From Costus lasius (Eukaryota; Streptophyta; Magnoliopsida; Zingiberales; Costaceae): DNA of 64,000 nt. The stretch lies in contig CM050449.1 of NCBI GenBank assembly GCA_027563935.2, forward strand, positions 87,272,371-87,336,370. The letters run 5' to 3'. The notes below the pieces were generated by a model. The model ran no database searches and was not told where the DNA came from. It saw only the letters and a list, made by a program, of their open reading frames with translations. The translations under genes were made by a program, and so were the position numbers. Of this stretch, positions 22,828-34,631 are shown piece by piece. Position 1 is the stretch's first letter. Every line of letters begins with the position of its first letter.

Positions 22828-22845
22828 TAGCTCCGTTGCCGAGGA
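22828..22845 (+). other. Degenerate primer-binding site (tRNA-Asp) of element B
   Basis: The sequence TAGCTCCGTTGCCGAGGA matches the tRNA-Asp complement TGGCGCCGTTGCCGGGGA with three mismatches, seven bases after the LTR. All three are G-to-A or G-to-T changes, consistent with age. Confidence 0.8.
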
Positions 22846-22973
22846 TTACGGCTAGTTAATATTGACTTAATTGATAAGTTTGGAGACTAGATATTTTTCT
22901 TTCTTTTGCCTTAGTATTTTATTTTCTTTTTCTTTTTACTGATATTTTATTTCCACTTTGATTTACACGTTGC

Positions 22974-24461
22974 ATGCCCAGAGTTTCACATGCAGGTACT
23001 TTATTTCCTGAAGACCTAGAGATCAAACGCACATTTCGCCTTCGAAGAAGATTATAGTTTCAGACTCAAAAGACTTCAGAAGAAGTTACAATGGCGGTGA
23101 ACATCCAGTCTTTGAGAGATTTTGCAGTACCAAATATACAGAGTTTTAATTCAAGCATAGTTCAACCTAATGTGGAGGTGAACAACTTTGAGCTCAAGCC
23201 AGCACTGATGACGATGGTCTAACAAAATCAGTTTGGGGGTTCCTAAATCAGGACCCTAATCTCCATCTCGCTGTGTTTTTAGAATACTGTGACACTGTTA
23301 AGGTTAATGGTGTTTCTTCTGACGCAATAAGACTGAGACTTTTTCTGTTTTCTCTCAGGGACTGTGCGAGAGCTTGCTGTATTCACAACCAGCAGGATCG
23401 ATCACCACCTAGGACAAGCTTTCCAGAGCCTTTCTGAACAAATACTTTCCACCTAGCAAAACAATTCAATTGCGCAACATGATTACCTATTTTGGACAAC
23501 GTGAGGGAGAATCTCTTTATGATGCATGGGATTGCTTCAAGGAGCTCCAATGTATGTGTCCACACCATAGACTTGAGAAATGGGTCCTAATCCACATCTT
23601 CTATAATGGATTGGACTACAATACGAAGTTGTTGGTGGATGCTGCAGCTAGAAGAGCTATTATGAGCAAGGGCGTGGAGGAGGCAACTACTTTGCTTGAG
23701 GACATGGCTATGAACCATAACCACTGGTCCAATGAGCAAAGTACTACCTCCACGGGACTTGGTAAATATAGTAACGATTCCTTAACATCTTTAGTGGCAA
23801 AGGTAGATTCTTAGTGCAGAAGTTAGATTCTTTCACTTTTCCCTCAGTTGCCATTAATGTTGTTTCTTATGAAATGTGTGGTATAACAAGACATAATTTA
23901 TCTGATTGTCAACTCATAGCTTCATCTCAAGATGACTCTAGTCATGAGCAGGTCAATGCCTTGGGAAATTTCAATCAAAGACTAGTGAATGGGCCGTATT
24001 CTGCAACCTATAATCCAGGATGGAGAAACTATCCTAATTTATCATATAAGAACAATCAAGGGTAAGCTCCTCCACAATACAATCAGTAGAATAACAAGCC
24101 ACCACCGAGTTTTCAATCCAGGCAATATGGACAGCCCCAGATGTCTAACTTGGAAACACTTTTGGAAGGATTTATTATAGATCAAAAGAAATATAATGAG
24201 GACGTCTCTGATGCTATTAAGCATCTGACATCTCGTGTGGATGTTTTGACAACCCACAACAAGGTGTTAGAGAGCCAGATAGCTCAACAGGTGAGTATTG
24301 CAAATGAATCTGTAGGAAGAAATTCGAAGAAACAAGAGGAGAACTCCAGAGAGCACTGTAGCGCGATAACCACAAGGAGTGGTAAGCAATTGGATGAACG
24401 CCAAATGCCCGAGGAAGAGCCTATACTTGTAGTTGATGAAGAGCAATTTGAAGAATCTTAG
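22974..24461 (+). pseudogene. Element B gag
   Basis: From ATG 22974 the product parallels element C gag: RTFRLRRRL, NNFELKPALMTMV, then the retrotransposon gag core (NMITYFGQREGESLYDAWDC, KELQCMCPHH, FYNGLDYNTKLLVDAAA). After a break come a zinc-knuckle-like CGITRHNLSDCQ and the coiled coil ending NKVLESQIAQQ. In-frame stops occur near the N-terminus and at 23814 and 24089, with frameshifts near 23245 and 23815. Not translatable as a whole. Confidence 0.85.
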
Positions 24462-25870
24462 CCTAATAAGGAAAAGCCTATAGAGAAAGAGAAGGAGGAA
24501 GTTTATGTGGGACCCCTGCGTATGTTCCACCTATCCCTTTTCCTCAGAGGCTAGCCAAAGCAAAGTTGGATAAGCAATTTGGCATATTCCTAGAAGTATT
24601 GAAGAAATTATACATTAACATTCCTTTCACAAACGCTCTGTCATAGATGCCTACCTACGCAAAGTTTTTAAAAGGCATACTATCCAACGAGAGAAAGATC
24701 GAAGAATAAGGAATTGTGGAACTTATAGAGGAATGCAGTGCGATAATACAAAACAAGATCCCCTAAAAGTTGAAAGATCCAGGGAGCTTCTCAATTCCAT
24801 GCCAGATTGGTGACATGTCTTTTGAAGGAGATTTATGTGACTTGGGTGCTAGTGTGAGTTTGATGCCCTTGTCAATTTGCAAGAAACTCGACATAGGTGA
24901 CATGAAGCCAACTACTATCTCGCTACAACTGGCTGATCGATCTGTTCGACATCTTGTGGGGATACTGGAAGATGTTCTTATAAAAATCGGTCAATTTTTC
25001 ATACCTGCAGATTTTGTGGTGCTAGAAATGGAGGAAGACACGAAATTGCCTATTATTCTAGGAAGACCATTTCTGGCTACTGCAGGCGCTATTATAGACG
25101 TAAAGAGAGGGAGATTGACTCTAAATATTGGTGAGAATAACATTGATTTCGATCTTTCCTCTTCTCTTAAAAAGCCCTCTTTTGCAGACTCTTGTTTTAA
25201 TATTGATGCCTTTGAGTTGGAGACAAGGGAAGAAAATTTGAAGAAAGAAATAGACCCTCTAGAGGTGTGCCTTATTGAAGAAGAAGATAAAGAGGATATT
25301 TGGGAAAAAGCTCAGGTTTTTGTAGAGATGTTGGATTCGAGACCGGCGATTGAGCCACATAAGGCAAAAATTGAGAGACTTATTCTGGTAAAACCTGAAC
25401 CACTAAAGACAAATAAAATAGAACTCAAATCGCTTTCACCAAAATTAAGATACGAATTCTTGGGAGAAGACTCTACATATCCGGTGATTGTGAATGCCGC
25501 TTTGGATCAAATTCAGACGAAAAGACTGCTTGATGAGCTTCGACGGCATAGAAAGGTAATTGGATATTCATTGGATGATATACGTGGAATTAACCCTTCT
25601 TTGTGTATGCATAGGATTTACCTTGAAGAAAACTGCAAACCCTCTATTGAGTATCAACGTCAACTAAATCCTGTCATGAAGGAGGTGGTAAAAAAGGAAG
25701 TTCTTAAGTTACTGGATGCTGGGGTGATCTACCCAATTTCTGATAGTGAATGGGTTAGTCCTATTCATGTGGTTCCAAAGAAGGGGGGAGTTACAGCAGT
25801 AAGAAATGAGAACAACGAATTGATTCCAATGAGAACGGTAACCGGGTGGCGTATGTGTATCGATTACTAA
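24462..25870 (+). pseudogene. Element B protease and RT N-terminus
   Basis: 24462-24769 is a broken linker (VGP..., FPQRLAKAKLDKQF, MPTYAKFLKGILSNERKIEE can be read across frames). The 366-codon frame 24770-25870 has the Athila-type protease LCDLGASVSLMPLSICKKL, with PIILGRPFLATAGAIIDV as its second half. It then leads to the RT start: RQLNPVMKEVVKKEVLKLL, WVSPIHVVPKKGG, TGWRMCIDY. A stop replaces the codon after IDY at 25868. In this lineage the next residues are RKLN, and the KLNK sequence does follow. Confidence 0.9.
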
Positions 25871-27149
25871 AAATTAAATAAAACCACCCGGAAAGATCAC
25901 TTTCCCCTTCCTTTTATTGACCAAATGCTTGAATGATTGGCCATAAATTCTTATTTTAGTTTTCTTGATGGCTTTTCAGGATTTTTTCAGATACCTATTC
26001 ATCCTGAAGATCAAGAGAAGACTACTTTTACGTGTCCACATGGGACTTTTGCATATAGGCGCATGCCTTTTGGGTTATGCAATGCGCCGGCCACTTTTCA
26101 ACGATGCATGATGGCCATTTTTTCTGATTTTAATGAAAATATTATGGATGCTTTTATGGATGATTTTTCGGTGTATGAATCTTCTTTCGATGATTTTTTA
26201 TCTAATTTGTCGCGTGTCTTGCAGAGGTACGAGGAGGTGAACTTAGTTCTTAATTAGGAGAAATGTCACTTTATAGTTCAAGAAGGAATTATTCTTGGAC
26301 ACTTTATCTCACAGAGAGGCATTGAAGTAGATAAAGCTAAGATTGAAGTTATCGAAAAACTACCCCCTCCCACCTCAGTCAAGGGAATTCAAAGCTTTTT
26401 GGGACACACTGGGTTTTATCATTGATTTATTAAAGATTTTTCTAAGATTTCTAGGCCTCTCACAAATTTATTGGCTAAGGATGTTGATTTTCACTTTGAC
26501 AGGGATTGCACAAAAGCTTTTGAAAAATTGAAGAAGGCTCTTGTCTCTGCACCCATTATGCAACCTCCGGACTGGACACTCCCTTCTGAGTTGATGTGCG
26601 ATGCAAGCGACCAATCAGTGGGAGCAGTGTTGGGACAGCGAAGAGATAATAAACTTCATGCCATTTATTATGCCAACAAGACTTTAGATGGGGCACAAAT
26701 TAATTATGCAACAACCGAAAAGGAGCTTCTTGCCATTGTTTTTGCTTTTAATAAATTTTGCTCCTATATTATTAACTCTAAGATTGTTGTCTTTACAGAT
26801 CATTCGGCAATTAAATTCTTGGTGAGTAAAAGGATGCAAAGCCCAGATTGATTCGATAGATATTGCTCCTACAAGAATTTGATATTGAGATAAAAGACAA
26901 GAAAGGGGCAGAGAATTTAGTAGTAGATCATTTGTCTAGACTAACCAAGGAAAAAGACGTGGAGGATGATTTGGAGATCAATGATTCTTTTCAAGAAGAA
27001 TATCTTTTTGCTATTATAAGACAAGAGGCACCATGGTATGTGGATATTGTAAACTTTCTCGTGTCTAATATTATGCCTCCTGATCTGACATCTCAAGGGA
27101 AGAAGAAATTCAAGTCAGATATTAAGCATTTTTTCTAGGACGAACCATA
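25871..27149 (+). pseudogene. Element B RT and RNase H, cut in the integrase lead
   Basis: The palm is clear: YFSFLDGFSGFFQIPIHPED, FAYRRMPFGLCNAPATFQRC and the motif FMDDFSVY, where YVDD is replaced by FMDD as in Athila elements. RNase H has LMCDASDQSVGAVLGQRRD, YATTEKELLAIVFA and VFTDHSAIKFL. Then come LLQEFDIEIKDKKGAENLVV and VDHLSRL. Stops at 25868, ~25935 and 26257 and a frameshift near 26850 break it. At ~27148, after the KHFF-stop-DEPY position, the sequence changes to the LTR of element C; the zinc domain and most of the integrase core are gone. Confidence 0.9.
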
Positions 27150-27696
27150 TTTTTGCTTATATTTTACATGATATTTTGGACTTAATTGCATAATTTTGTG
27201 TTATTTTTATTGCTTTTGCGTTACTTTGCACGGAATCTTCACTTTTCTTGATTTTAATGAAAATGTAGGTAAAATGACGTAAAAATGAAGGATTTTGAGA
27301 GTTTTGAAGCCAAAGCATGATTCCCAAGAAGATCACGTGCCTTTACGTCAAATTTGGGGCAAAAACGGTGAAGAATGAGACATTTACTGCCTTGGCCGTA
27401 AATATGGATTCGGTCGTGAACGCGACGACGAACGGAAGTTGAAAACGGCTAAGTGTCAGAAGGAACAAAAACTTTCACGGGTGAAGCCGTAATTCTATCA
27501 CGGGCCGTGAAACTTTCTGTGACCGAAAGCATTATACACAGAAACATTTACGGGCTCAGCCGTAAACGTATCACGGGCCGTAAAAACTTCCGCCCGACGA
27601 GTTTTTCATTTGTTTCTCCACCGATTCGAACCAGATTTGAACCAAACTCCGCAGAACCATTCCTTGATGAGTTCTAAACCGGTCCAACTATAAAAG
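27150..27696 (+). mobile_element. 5' LTR of element C, first part (start missing)
   Basis: Aligns with the 3' LTR of C (45711 on) from about its 25th base; the TGATGCGTTG start is missing. U3 motif ACGGGTGAAGCCGTAATT is at 27477-27494 and the TATA box TATAAAAG at 27689-27696. The copia element is inserted directly after that box. The LTR resumes at 36868. Confidence 0.85.
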
Positions 27697-29927
27697 TGTT
27701 AGGGAATGCCGGGTGTAATTTAAAATTTTGCAGTCCCAGGACGTAGCGGAAGAAGCATTACACCCGAAACACATTCCGGTCCCAAGGATCCATGCGAGAG
27801 AGAGAACACAAGGATGTGTTAGGGTTAGTACCTTTATTGCTTGTTAGGATGAAGGTGCCAAGTTGAAGACGCTCAAGTGCTCGTCCTCTACAAGTATCCA
27901 CGCGTCGACTCCTTGATCGTTGCTCCCTTCCACGCTTGGTGCTAGCCTCGGGAAGAGAATCAAGCCTTTGTCACTCTCTTCAAATCTTGCGCCACCTCCA
28001 AGGTAGAAGCACCAAGAAGAGATGTGGAGGAAGATGATGCGCCAAGTACTTCCTTATTCTTCTTTGCTTGCGCCACCTCCAAGGTGCGCCTATGGCCAAG
28101 GAACGATGAGGGCTCGTGGCAAGAAGACACCACCAAGCACAAAGAATCCTTGCACCAGAGAAGATGAGAAGAAGAAGAAGGACTTGCGGCTACAAAGAGG
28201 AGGAAGGTTGCGCCACCTTGATGTTGTCACCCTTTGCCCTTGCTCACACCTCCAAGGAATCGAACCAACCACCAAGAGGGGGCGGCAAGGGTCCTATTAA
28301 TAGGACAAGAGGCGGCAAGGGCAATGGCTAGGATCATGCCAAGTGGGCGGCTAGGATAAAGGAGTCTTGAGGTAAGGAAAGTCTCCAAGACTTTACCATA
28401 AACCTCATTCAACCTATCCTAATTTGCCCAATGGCCATATCAGCCCAAGATATGCCTTAGAGGCATGCATTCCATCCAAGGAGAAGGGCTAGGCGCAACA
28501 TCCATGAAGAATTCGGCTAGGGTGGTTTCTTGGGAGAAATTAGGGTTTGAGGTAAGGTAAGTCTCCAAGACATTACCATATTCCTCACCCTACTATCCAT
28601 ATGCGCCCAAGAACTTCCCATAAAAGTTCTCAAGCCATATCAGCCCCAAGACTTGCCTTAGAGGCAAGTATTCCATCCAAGGAGCAAAGGGGGAGGCGCC
28701 TAATGCTTCCTTATGAAGCAACATGCGCCCACTTCACCCCATTATGCCCTTGGCGCCAATGGGGTATAATTCTTCCCCATTATACTCTTATTTGCTTATA
28801 CTTCTTCATGATAACTAATTATTGGGCCTCATTGGATAATGGGCTAGCCCAAACTTCATGGCATGAGTTGATTAAGCCATTGGATCCAATCCAATGCAAC
28901 CCTAATCCAAATGTGACCAATCTAGGTCAATTTCGGGTCAACCTGCCAAAAATGAAGTTTGGCTCCAATAACTTTCTTCCAACTCATCAGGCCCATTGGC
29001 GCTGATGAAATCTTCCAAATGGATCCAAGTTATCCAATAACTTGATCCAAAGGCTTTTGATTAAAGCAACGTCAAGAGTCTATTGCGTGTGACCCCGTAG
29101 GATCCATATGACGATGGCAATGATGTAAACATCATAAGTAGTGAGGGGTATCTAGCAACACATCACTACTACCCATGTCATAGGACTTAAGTCATTATGG
29201 CAATAACTCCTAACAAGCAACGAGGATTCCCATTGCATTACAGATCCCTTTGCCTAAACTGATATCCTGCCATTGGATTAGTCTCAAGTTTATTATCCAA
29301 TGCATTGGTCATGACTCAACAAGTGTGGCCACACTCTCCTGTCATGCACCAATAAGGTGGGGCGCCCCGAGGTGGATATCATGCTTCCTCGGAAGGAAGG
29401 GGCAAATCCTACTATTGGTCATCCATGTCTCTATATGACTTATGACATGCCCAATGACAGTCGTTTTAGTCCCCCAATTACGGAGAGACGTAAGACTGTA
29501 TCAAAGCATACCCATCATCAAATCTAGACATGAATACCTCAAGTCTAAGGATCAATGCAAACCTCTTGCATGTGAGATTGACTCGTTGACTAGACAAGTC
29601 AATCCTCACGGTGGATCACTCCAGTGCATCCAATGCACCTGTATGTCTGCGTTACTGTGCCCCGCACCTAACCAGCCCATACACCAGTCTCACATGTACC
29701 AAAGCTGTCCCATATCTGCTAAGGTACCTTGTCTGGGGATAGCTTATGAGAATGGATCTAATCCAAACTCCTGGGACATTATTTATGCAACTCAATACAT
29801 CAACGCAGGTAGAGAAGTCTGCATAATAACGACCATGCCTATATAAAAAGTAATAGTTCTATCAAAGTACATTCAAACAATGCCTGACCATGTCCATACA
29901 TTGGTCTTTAGGGCATATACACCAACA
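27697..29927 (-). mobile_element. 3' LTR of the copia element
   Basis: Minus-strand start TGTTGGTGTATATGCCCTAA, end ...TTCCCTAACA. GC-rich blocks with GCGCCACCTCCAAGG repeats lie toward the minus-strand 3' end of the LTR. Differences from its partner: 27743 (T/C), one in the AGCACCAAG/AGCGCCAAG word, one in GTTGTCACC/GTTGTCGCC, one in TTATACTC/TTATACCC, one each in CTCACGG/CTCATGG, GATCTAA/GATCCAA and CTGGGAC/CTGAGAC. Open frames inside (28022-28331, 28601-29005, 29442-29846) recur in the other LTR and are not genes. Confidence 0.93.
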
Positions 29928-29938
29928 ATCTCCCACTT
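29928..29938 (-). other. Polypurine tract of the copia element
   Basis: On the minus strand AAGTGGGAGAT immediately precedes the 3' LTR start TGTTGGTG. A purine run at this spot primes plus-strand synthesis in copia elements. Confidence 0.75.
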
Positions 29939-31850
29939 GCACTAAGACCAAGGACAACTGATGTTTAGTCAGTTCCAATGTCTCTAGTATGACCCATTTA
30001 GCTTCCGCTGCCCCAGAGGCTGGATCAGTGGGTTTTTCCAGATTGCTATCTGTGTTTATTTTAACTAGTTTGAATCATCATCCTTATCCATGATCTCCAA
30101 GATCAGATGATATTGCTGCAGTACATACTTGAATGCTAAGTTCCTTTACACATGCTTACGGCCCCAGTAAAAAAAAAAAAAAAACTATACTGGACCATCA
30201 AGCACCAGGGACTAAATCAAGTTCAAATGAATGAAGCTGCTTCCTTGGCTGCCACAAGAAGCTACAATGTACTCAGCCTTATTTGTAGAATTTGCCACTA
30301 TGGTTTGCATAAAGCTCTTTCAGCCTACAACACCACATCAAGGCAAAGCGCAAATCCTGGCTGTGAACGATAGTCATTAGACTAGAACGAAGTGTCAGTG
30401 TACCCCTGTACACAAAGTTCTTCCTGTCAATCACAGACTAAAATTCAATCCTTTATACTTCCAAAGTACGAAGGATTGCTTTCACAGCTATCTAGTGTAT
30501 GAACACTAGGATTAGATTGAAACTTGCTGGCATTGCTCCAAGCATTTGCCATAAATGGTCTAGTGCACTCTGCACAAAACATGGTCTATCTTGTACCCAA
30601 TGTACCGGGATTATAGACCCATGTCACTACTCTCCAGCTGTGTCATAGGACACAACATCCTCATGGGAGTCAGACCATATCTCTCTGGAAGGTATCAATA
30701 TTTGGAATCATCCAATATAAACCTCTCCAGAAAATCTTGGATGAACATAGATTGACTAAAGGGCAATGACTTTCTTGGATCTCTGTCTATAGATCCTCAT
30801 GCCTAGGATGTAGGCATCATTCCCTAGGTCATTCTTCTCGAAATACATTCCAAGCCTGTACTTCACCACGTGAAGAGCTGGGATGTCATTTCATGCGAGG
30901 AGATATCGTCAATCTATTAGAACAAGAAACATTATGATGCTCCCACTGATCTTCTTGTAAACACAGGATACTTGTATAATACCATACATATCTTTATGGC
31001 GACTGTATGAAAACATTTTGGCTATTTCCATCTAGACATCCTCTTCCAGACGTCCATTAAGAAAATCAATTTTCATAACAACACGCTATAACAGAACATG
31101 CAATTATAACAAGTAGATACCTAATGGACTCAAACAAAGCTATCGGTGAAAAATTTCATCACTATCCACCCAGTGGACTTATCTGAAATTTCATTCACTA
31201 GCTTGTCATCATGGGTAACAATGTTACTTTCCATGTCTATCTTCCAAGAAGATCCAAATACAGCCTCTGGGTGTTACCCCTTTGGCGGCTCAATCAAGTT
31301 CCACACCTGATTAGCAGACATGGAGTCCATTATGGTTCTTATGGCACCCAGCCATTTCTTGGAATCTAGTCCACTGACCGCTTCCATTTCCTCATAAGTC
31401 TTTAGGTTCATCCTAGATGAAAAATTCGTCATGCCCACAACCTGTGAGCGTATTTCGAATCCATTCAGACTCATGTGGTTCCTGTGTTACTTGAACCTCA
31501 GGTTGACTTTCAACCTGCATGTGTGATTCTACTGTATTGTGGTTGATTTTTGGACCTTGTCCTAATCAAATCTGCTCCCACTAGCTTCTTTCAAATAGAT
31601 ATCTCCTAAAGAAAGACAGCAGTTTGAGCAACAAATATTTTTGTTCTCATCGGGATAGAAGCAGCACTTTCAGTGCCCCACAAGTACACACTATGGAGTG
31701 TCAGAACAGTTGCTTGCATGGCCTCTAAAGGAAGTAAATTTGCATGACTATTCAAAGGTGGAACCACATCCAATGTGTTCCCTTTTCTTTCTTTGAATTT
31801 CACCACACAGTTGTGGTGTTCCAAGTAAGCTGTGAGACAACCCCACACTC
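29939..31850 (-). pseudogene. Copia pol remnants (integrase C-terminus, RT, RNase H)
   Basis: Minus-strand fragments, in order: RTKIFVAQTAVFL (end of integrase region, ~31640); 31474-31274 SKKWLGAIRTIMDSMSANQV then WNLIEPPKG (start of RT); MKIDFLNGRLEEDV (~31070); MFLVLIDRYLL-like text where the YVDD box should be; NDAYILGMRIYRQRSKKVIA (~30800); then RNase H-like TKAEYI near 30290. Frameshifts and stops separate all pieces and the catalytic box is destroyed. No functional enzyme can be made. Confidence 0.75.
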
Positions 31851-32359
31851 CTCAAGATAGTCATCAAATTCTTCACTTCCTACTTTGATCCAATCAAAGG
31901 GTTTTAATAGATTCTCCAATTCGATTCTATACTTCATTTCTTAACTTCTTGGATTTCTCCAAAGTTACGTGTTGGATATGACATATCCCAACTTAATGAA
32001 GTATACCACTTAGTGCTTGTCTCCATGGGTCTACACACATTGCTGTGCACTAGATCCAACAAGCATCTAACCTCTCTCTCCTTCCTAAATGAAGGTAGCA
32101 TCTGCCATCTTGTCCATTAGACAAGGCTCACATATATCATAACCCTGAAAAGATAATGATCCCAATAGTCCATGGACTTTTGGATGTGACTTATGTCTTA
32201 TGGTCCAAGAGACAATGCAAAGAGATGGTATTGAATGAATCATTGGACTTGATCTATTCAGTGTTACATACAGAACTACAAGCTATCATCAATTGTACCA
32301 CTACTATAGAACATTCCAGGTTTAAGGAAATACCAATTTATTTCAAACTGAAAATCCAT

Positions 32360-33121
32360 TCAAAATAATGGACATAATGTTCTAATACAAAAGCTAGTAC
32401 ATAATAGCAAAGTTCTAGTTGAAGTCTTTGAAGGTAGTGAGATGACATCAACAGCAGCATCCAATGCTCCGTCCCTGACTCGAAAGTCGATCCCACCAAG
32501 CCTTATTGTCCTACTTCTTTTGAGCCCCTGCATATGAAAAACATATGTAAGCTCCTCATGCGGTACCCAGTACCCATGAATAAGAAGTAGACATAAAGAC
32601 CTCAGTAACACAATACCTGAAGCAGATGGATAACATCCCTTCTTTTGTGCCATGCTCTTCCTGGGCCTTAATCCATCCTGAAATTTCCATGCATTCCCAG
32701 TCTTCCGAAGTTTTAGCTTCGAAGATACGGAACCATAGTCATTCTTGGATTCAGGCAAACACCCAGAAGATCCAACAACACTCTCTTGATTACTATTTGA
32801 AGTGCCCGGTGTGAAGAGACGTCGAAGATGTATGATCATATCATAAATCCCCATCTCATCACACTCAACCTGGACCTCAGGGGTTAAGCACCTCAAAATA
32901 AGAGCAGTGTAATGTTCACTATCCACACAATGTTCAAGATAGACATTCCACTCCCACTCTGTACAAAAATATATACAGGGCTGGGTTGGAGGTCTTTCAA
33001 GAAGATAGACCACATTCTCATGTTCTAGAAGTTTGGACAAAAGTCTGAACCATCTTGTCCAATTTGTTCCATCCAGTTTATTTTTAAGAAGTTTCAATCT
33101 AGGTTCAGGAGATGGGATCAT
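32360..33121 (-). pseudogene. Copia gag-like ORF
   Basis: The 253-codon frame opens MIPSPEPRLKLLKNKLDGTN then WTRWFRLLSKLL, VVYLLERPPTQP, and RCLTPEVQVECDEMGIYDMI then IHLRRLF. This matches the plant copia gag plan (L.G.N...W...L, then L..M..ELQ......D.....L...F). After about residue 115 the similarity stops and the rest (RKTGNAWKF...) is unlike gag, with no zinc knuckle, so it is truncated or frame-shifted. Confidence 0.65.
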
Positions 33122-34618
33122 CTACAATAAGCAAACAAGCAAAATAAGTACTATGATAAAGCATTTAACAAGGACTTTAAATTAAATGCTATACTCCCAC
33201 TATTTCCTTAACAAGTTGATAACTCCCAAAACTCAACTTGGAAATATGTGAGTAGGATCCTAATTTCACACGAGGTCTCCGCGACTCACGAGGGTGAGTT
33301 GAGATGCACAGAGAGTCCCATGCTTCCTTAGGTAGGCATGCCAGCCAATTGTGCCGCGCACAATTCCTCTTAGTTAAGACAGACTAGGCGCCCTGTGTCC
33401 AGCGAGGGCTGGATACAACACAGAACCCTATCCTCTCAACAGCTGCCTCTAGTGATTCATCATGTCAGTGACATATGAAAAACTAGTCAAGTCTGGTCCT
33501 AACCGTTATGCCCAGGGCCAACGAATTTCCTTGCGAAGGCACGCCCAGGTTAAAACTGGACTGGGGAAATCATTGTCACCACACACCTCCTAAAGATAAG
33601 TGGGTGTGTCCCACGAGGGTGGGAAACAGTTCACAACACCACCGATCGATAGTTTGATGAGGGCTACGCGTTAGAAGGCTATTGACTTGATATTTCAATG
33701 AGAGTTTTGCATGTTGATTTTATTCTTTTCTAGCATGCAGTTTTCCTATGGTTATGGCAGCAAAGGAAAAACATCACAGGCATGCTATGGACAAAATAAT
33801 AAACCATCACAGGCATGCTAGTTTGGTCGATATGGTCATAGCCCTTTTCATACATATAACTTGTCACGAGCCATGTGACATGTTATCGTGCATCCAAGGG
33901 TTGCGAGTCCCTGAAGCAAATCAGCCCATGCCAGAAGCCGAAAGCTAGTGTCCTTCCTTCAGCCGCAAATCCATCACCACGCTTCCAAAGCTGGCGCCAC
34001 TCTGAAATCGGTTGAAGAAGACACCTTGTTGTCTTTGATGAACCTTAACCTATCTTATGTAAACAGTTCTACATCTATTCTAAGGAAAGATGAAAATTTT
34101 ACATCAAGAAGGGGGAGAACCACACGCAGGTGGCAGAAAGATTTTACAAGCATTCATCATAGGTGGAAACATGCTTCCACATCACAACACAGGAGGGCAC
34201 CCGCTATGACCATATTAACCCAAGGAAGAGACAAGTGGCGCATATATAAAATTTGAAAAACCGGAATAATCAAATTTTATCCCCTTATGCGCCAACTCCA
34301 TCCAAAGAACTCTCTCAATCGAATTTATGCTAAAATTGGGATCAAGTTTCATGATGATTTCATGGACCCAATCGGCTCGCAATTTTGTCAGATCAAGAGA
34401 CCCGGCCAGTCCGAAGACACAATGCCCGTCCTACTTGACAAAACTACGTGCGCCTTTAGTCTTAAATCCATCATAAACACAATCCAAATTTCGGCCATAA
34501 AATTGATAAAAGAAGTTTGGATGAAAGCGCCTTCTAGGTGAATCGCGCATGGATGAAAGAAAAATTTTCCAAAAATTTTTCACACAAGCAAACGTACACC
34601 TTGTGTTTCTCGCAAGTA
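33122..34618 (-). other. Copia leader between primer site and gag
   Basis: About 1.5 kb without credible coding. It carries three short hairpins at 33284-33299, 33401-33414 and 33609-33624. All three have the same top-strand tetraloop GAGG (CCTC in the element's own sense) on unrelated stems. Short plus-strand open frames (33748-34256, 34287-34541) have no support. Confidence 0.6.
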
Positions 34619-34630
34619 GCTCTGATACCA
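34619..34630 (-). other. Primer-binding site (initiator tRNA-Met) of the copia element
   Basis: Minus strand TGGTATCAGAGC, exact to the usual plant copia primer site, one base from the 5' LTR end. It fixes the orientation of the element. Confidence 0.95.
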
Positions 34631-34631
34631 C

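Noticed and set aside
28022..29846. Long open frames of 60-134 codons, repeated at 34957-36709
   Set aside because: They are in the two LTR copies of one copia element and reflect duplication, not genes.
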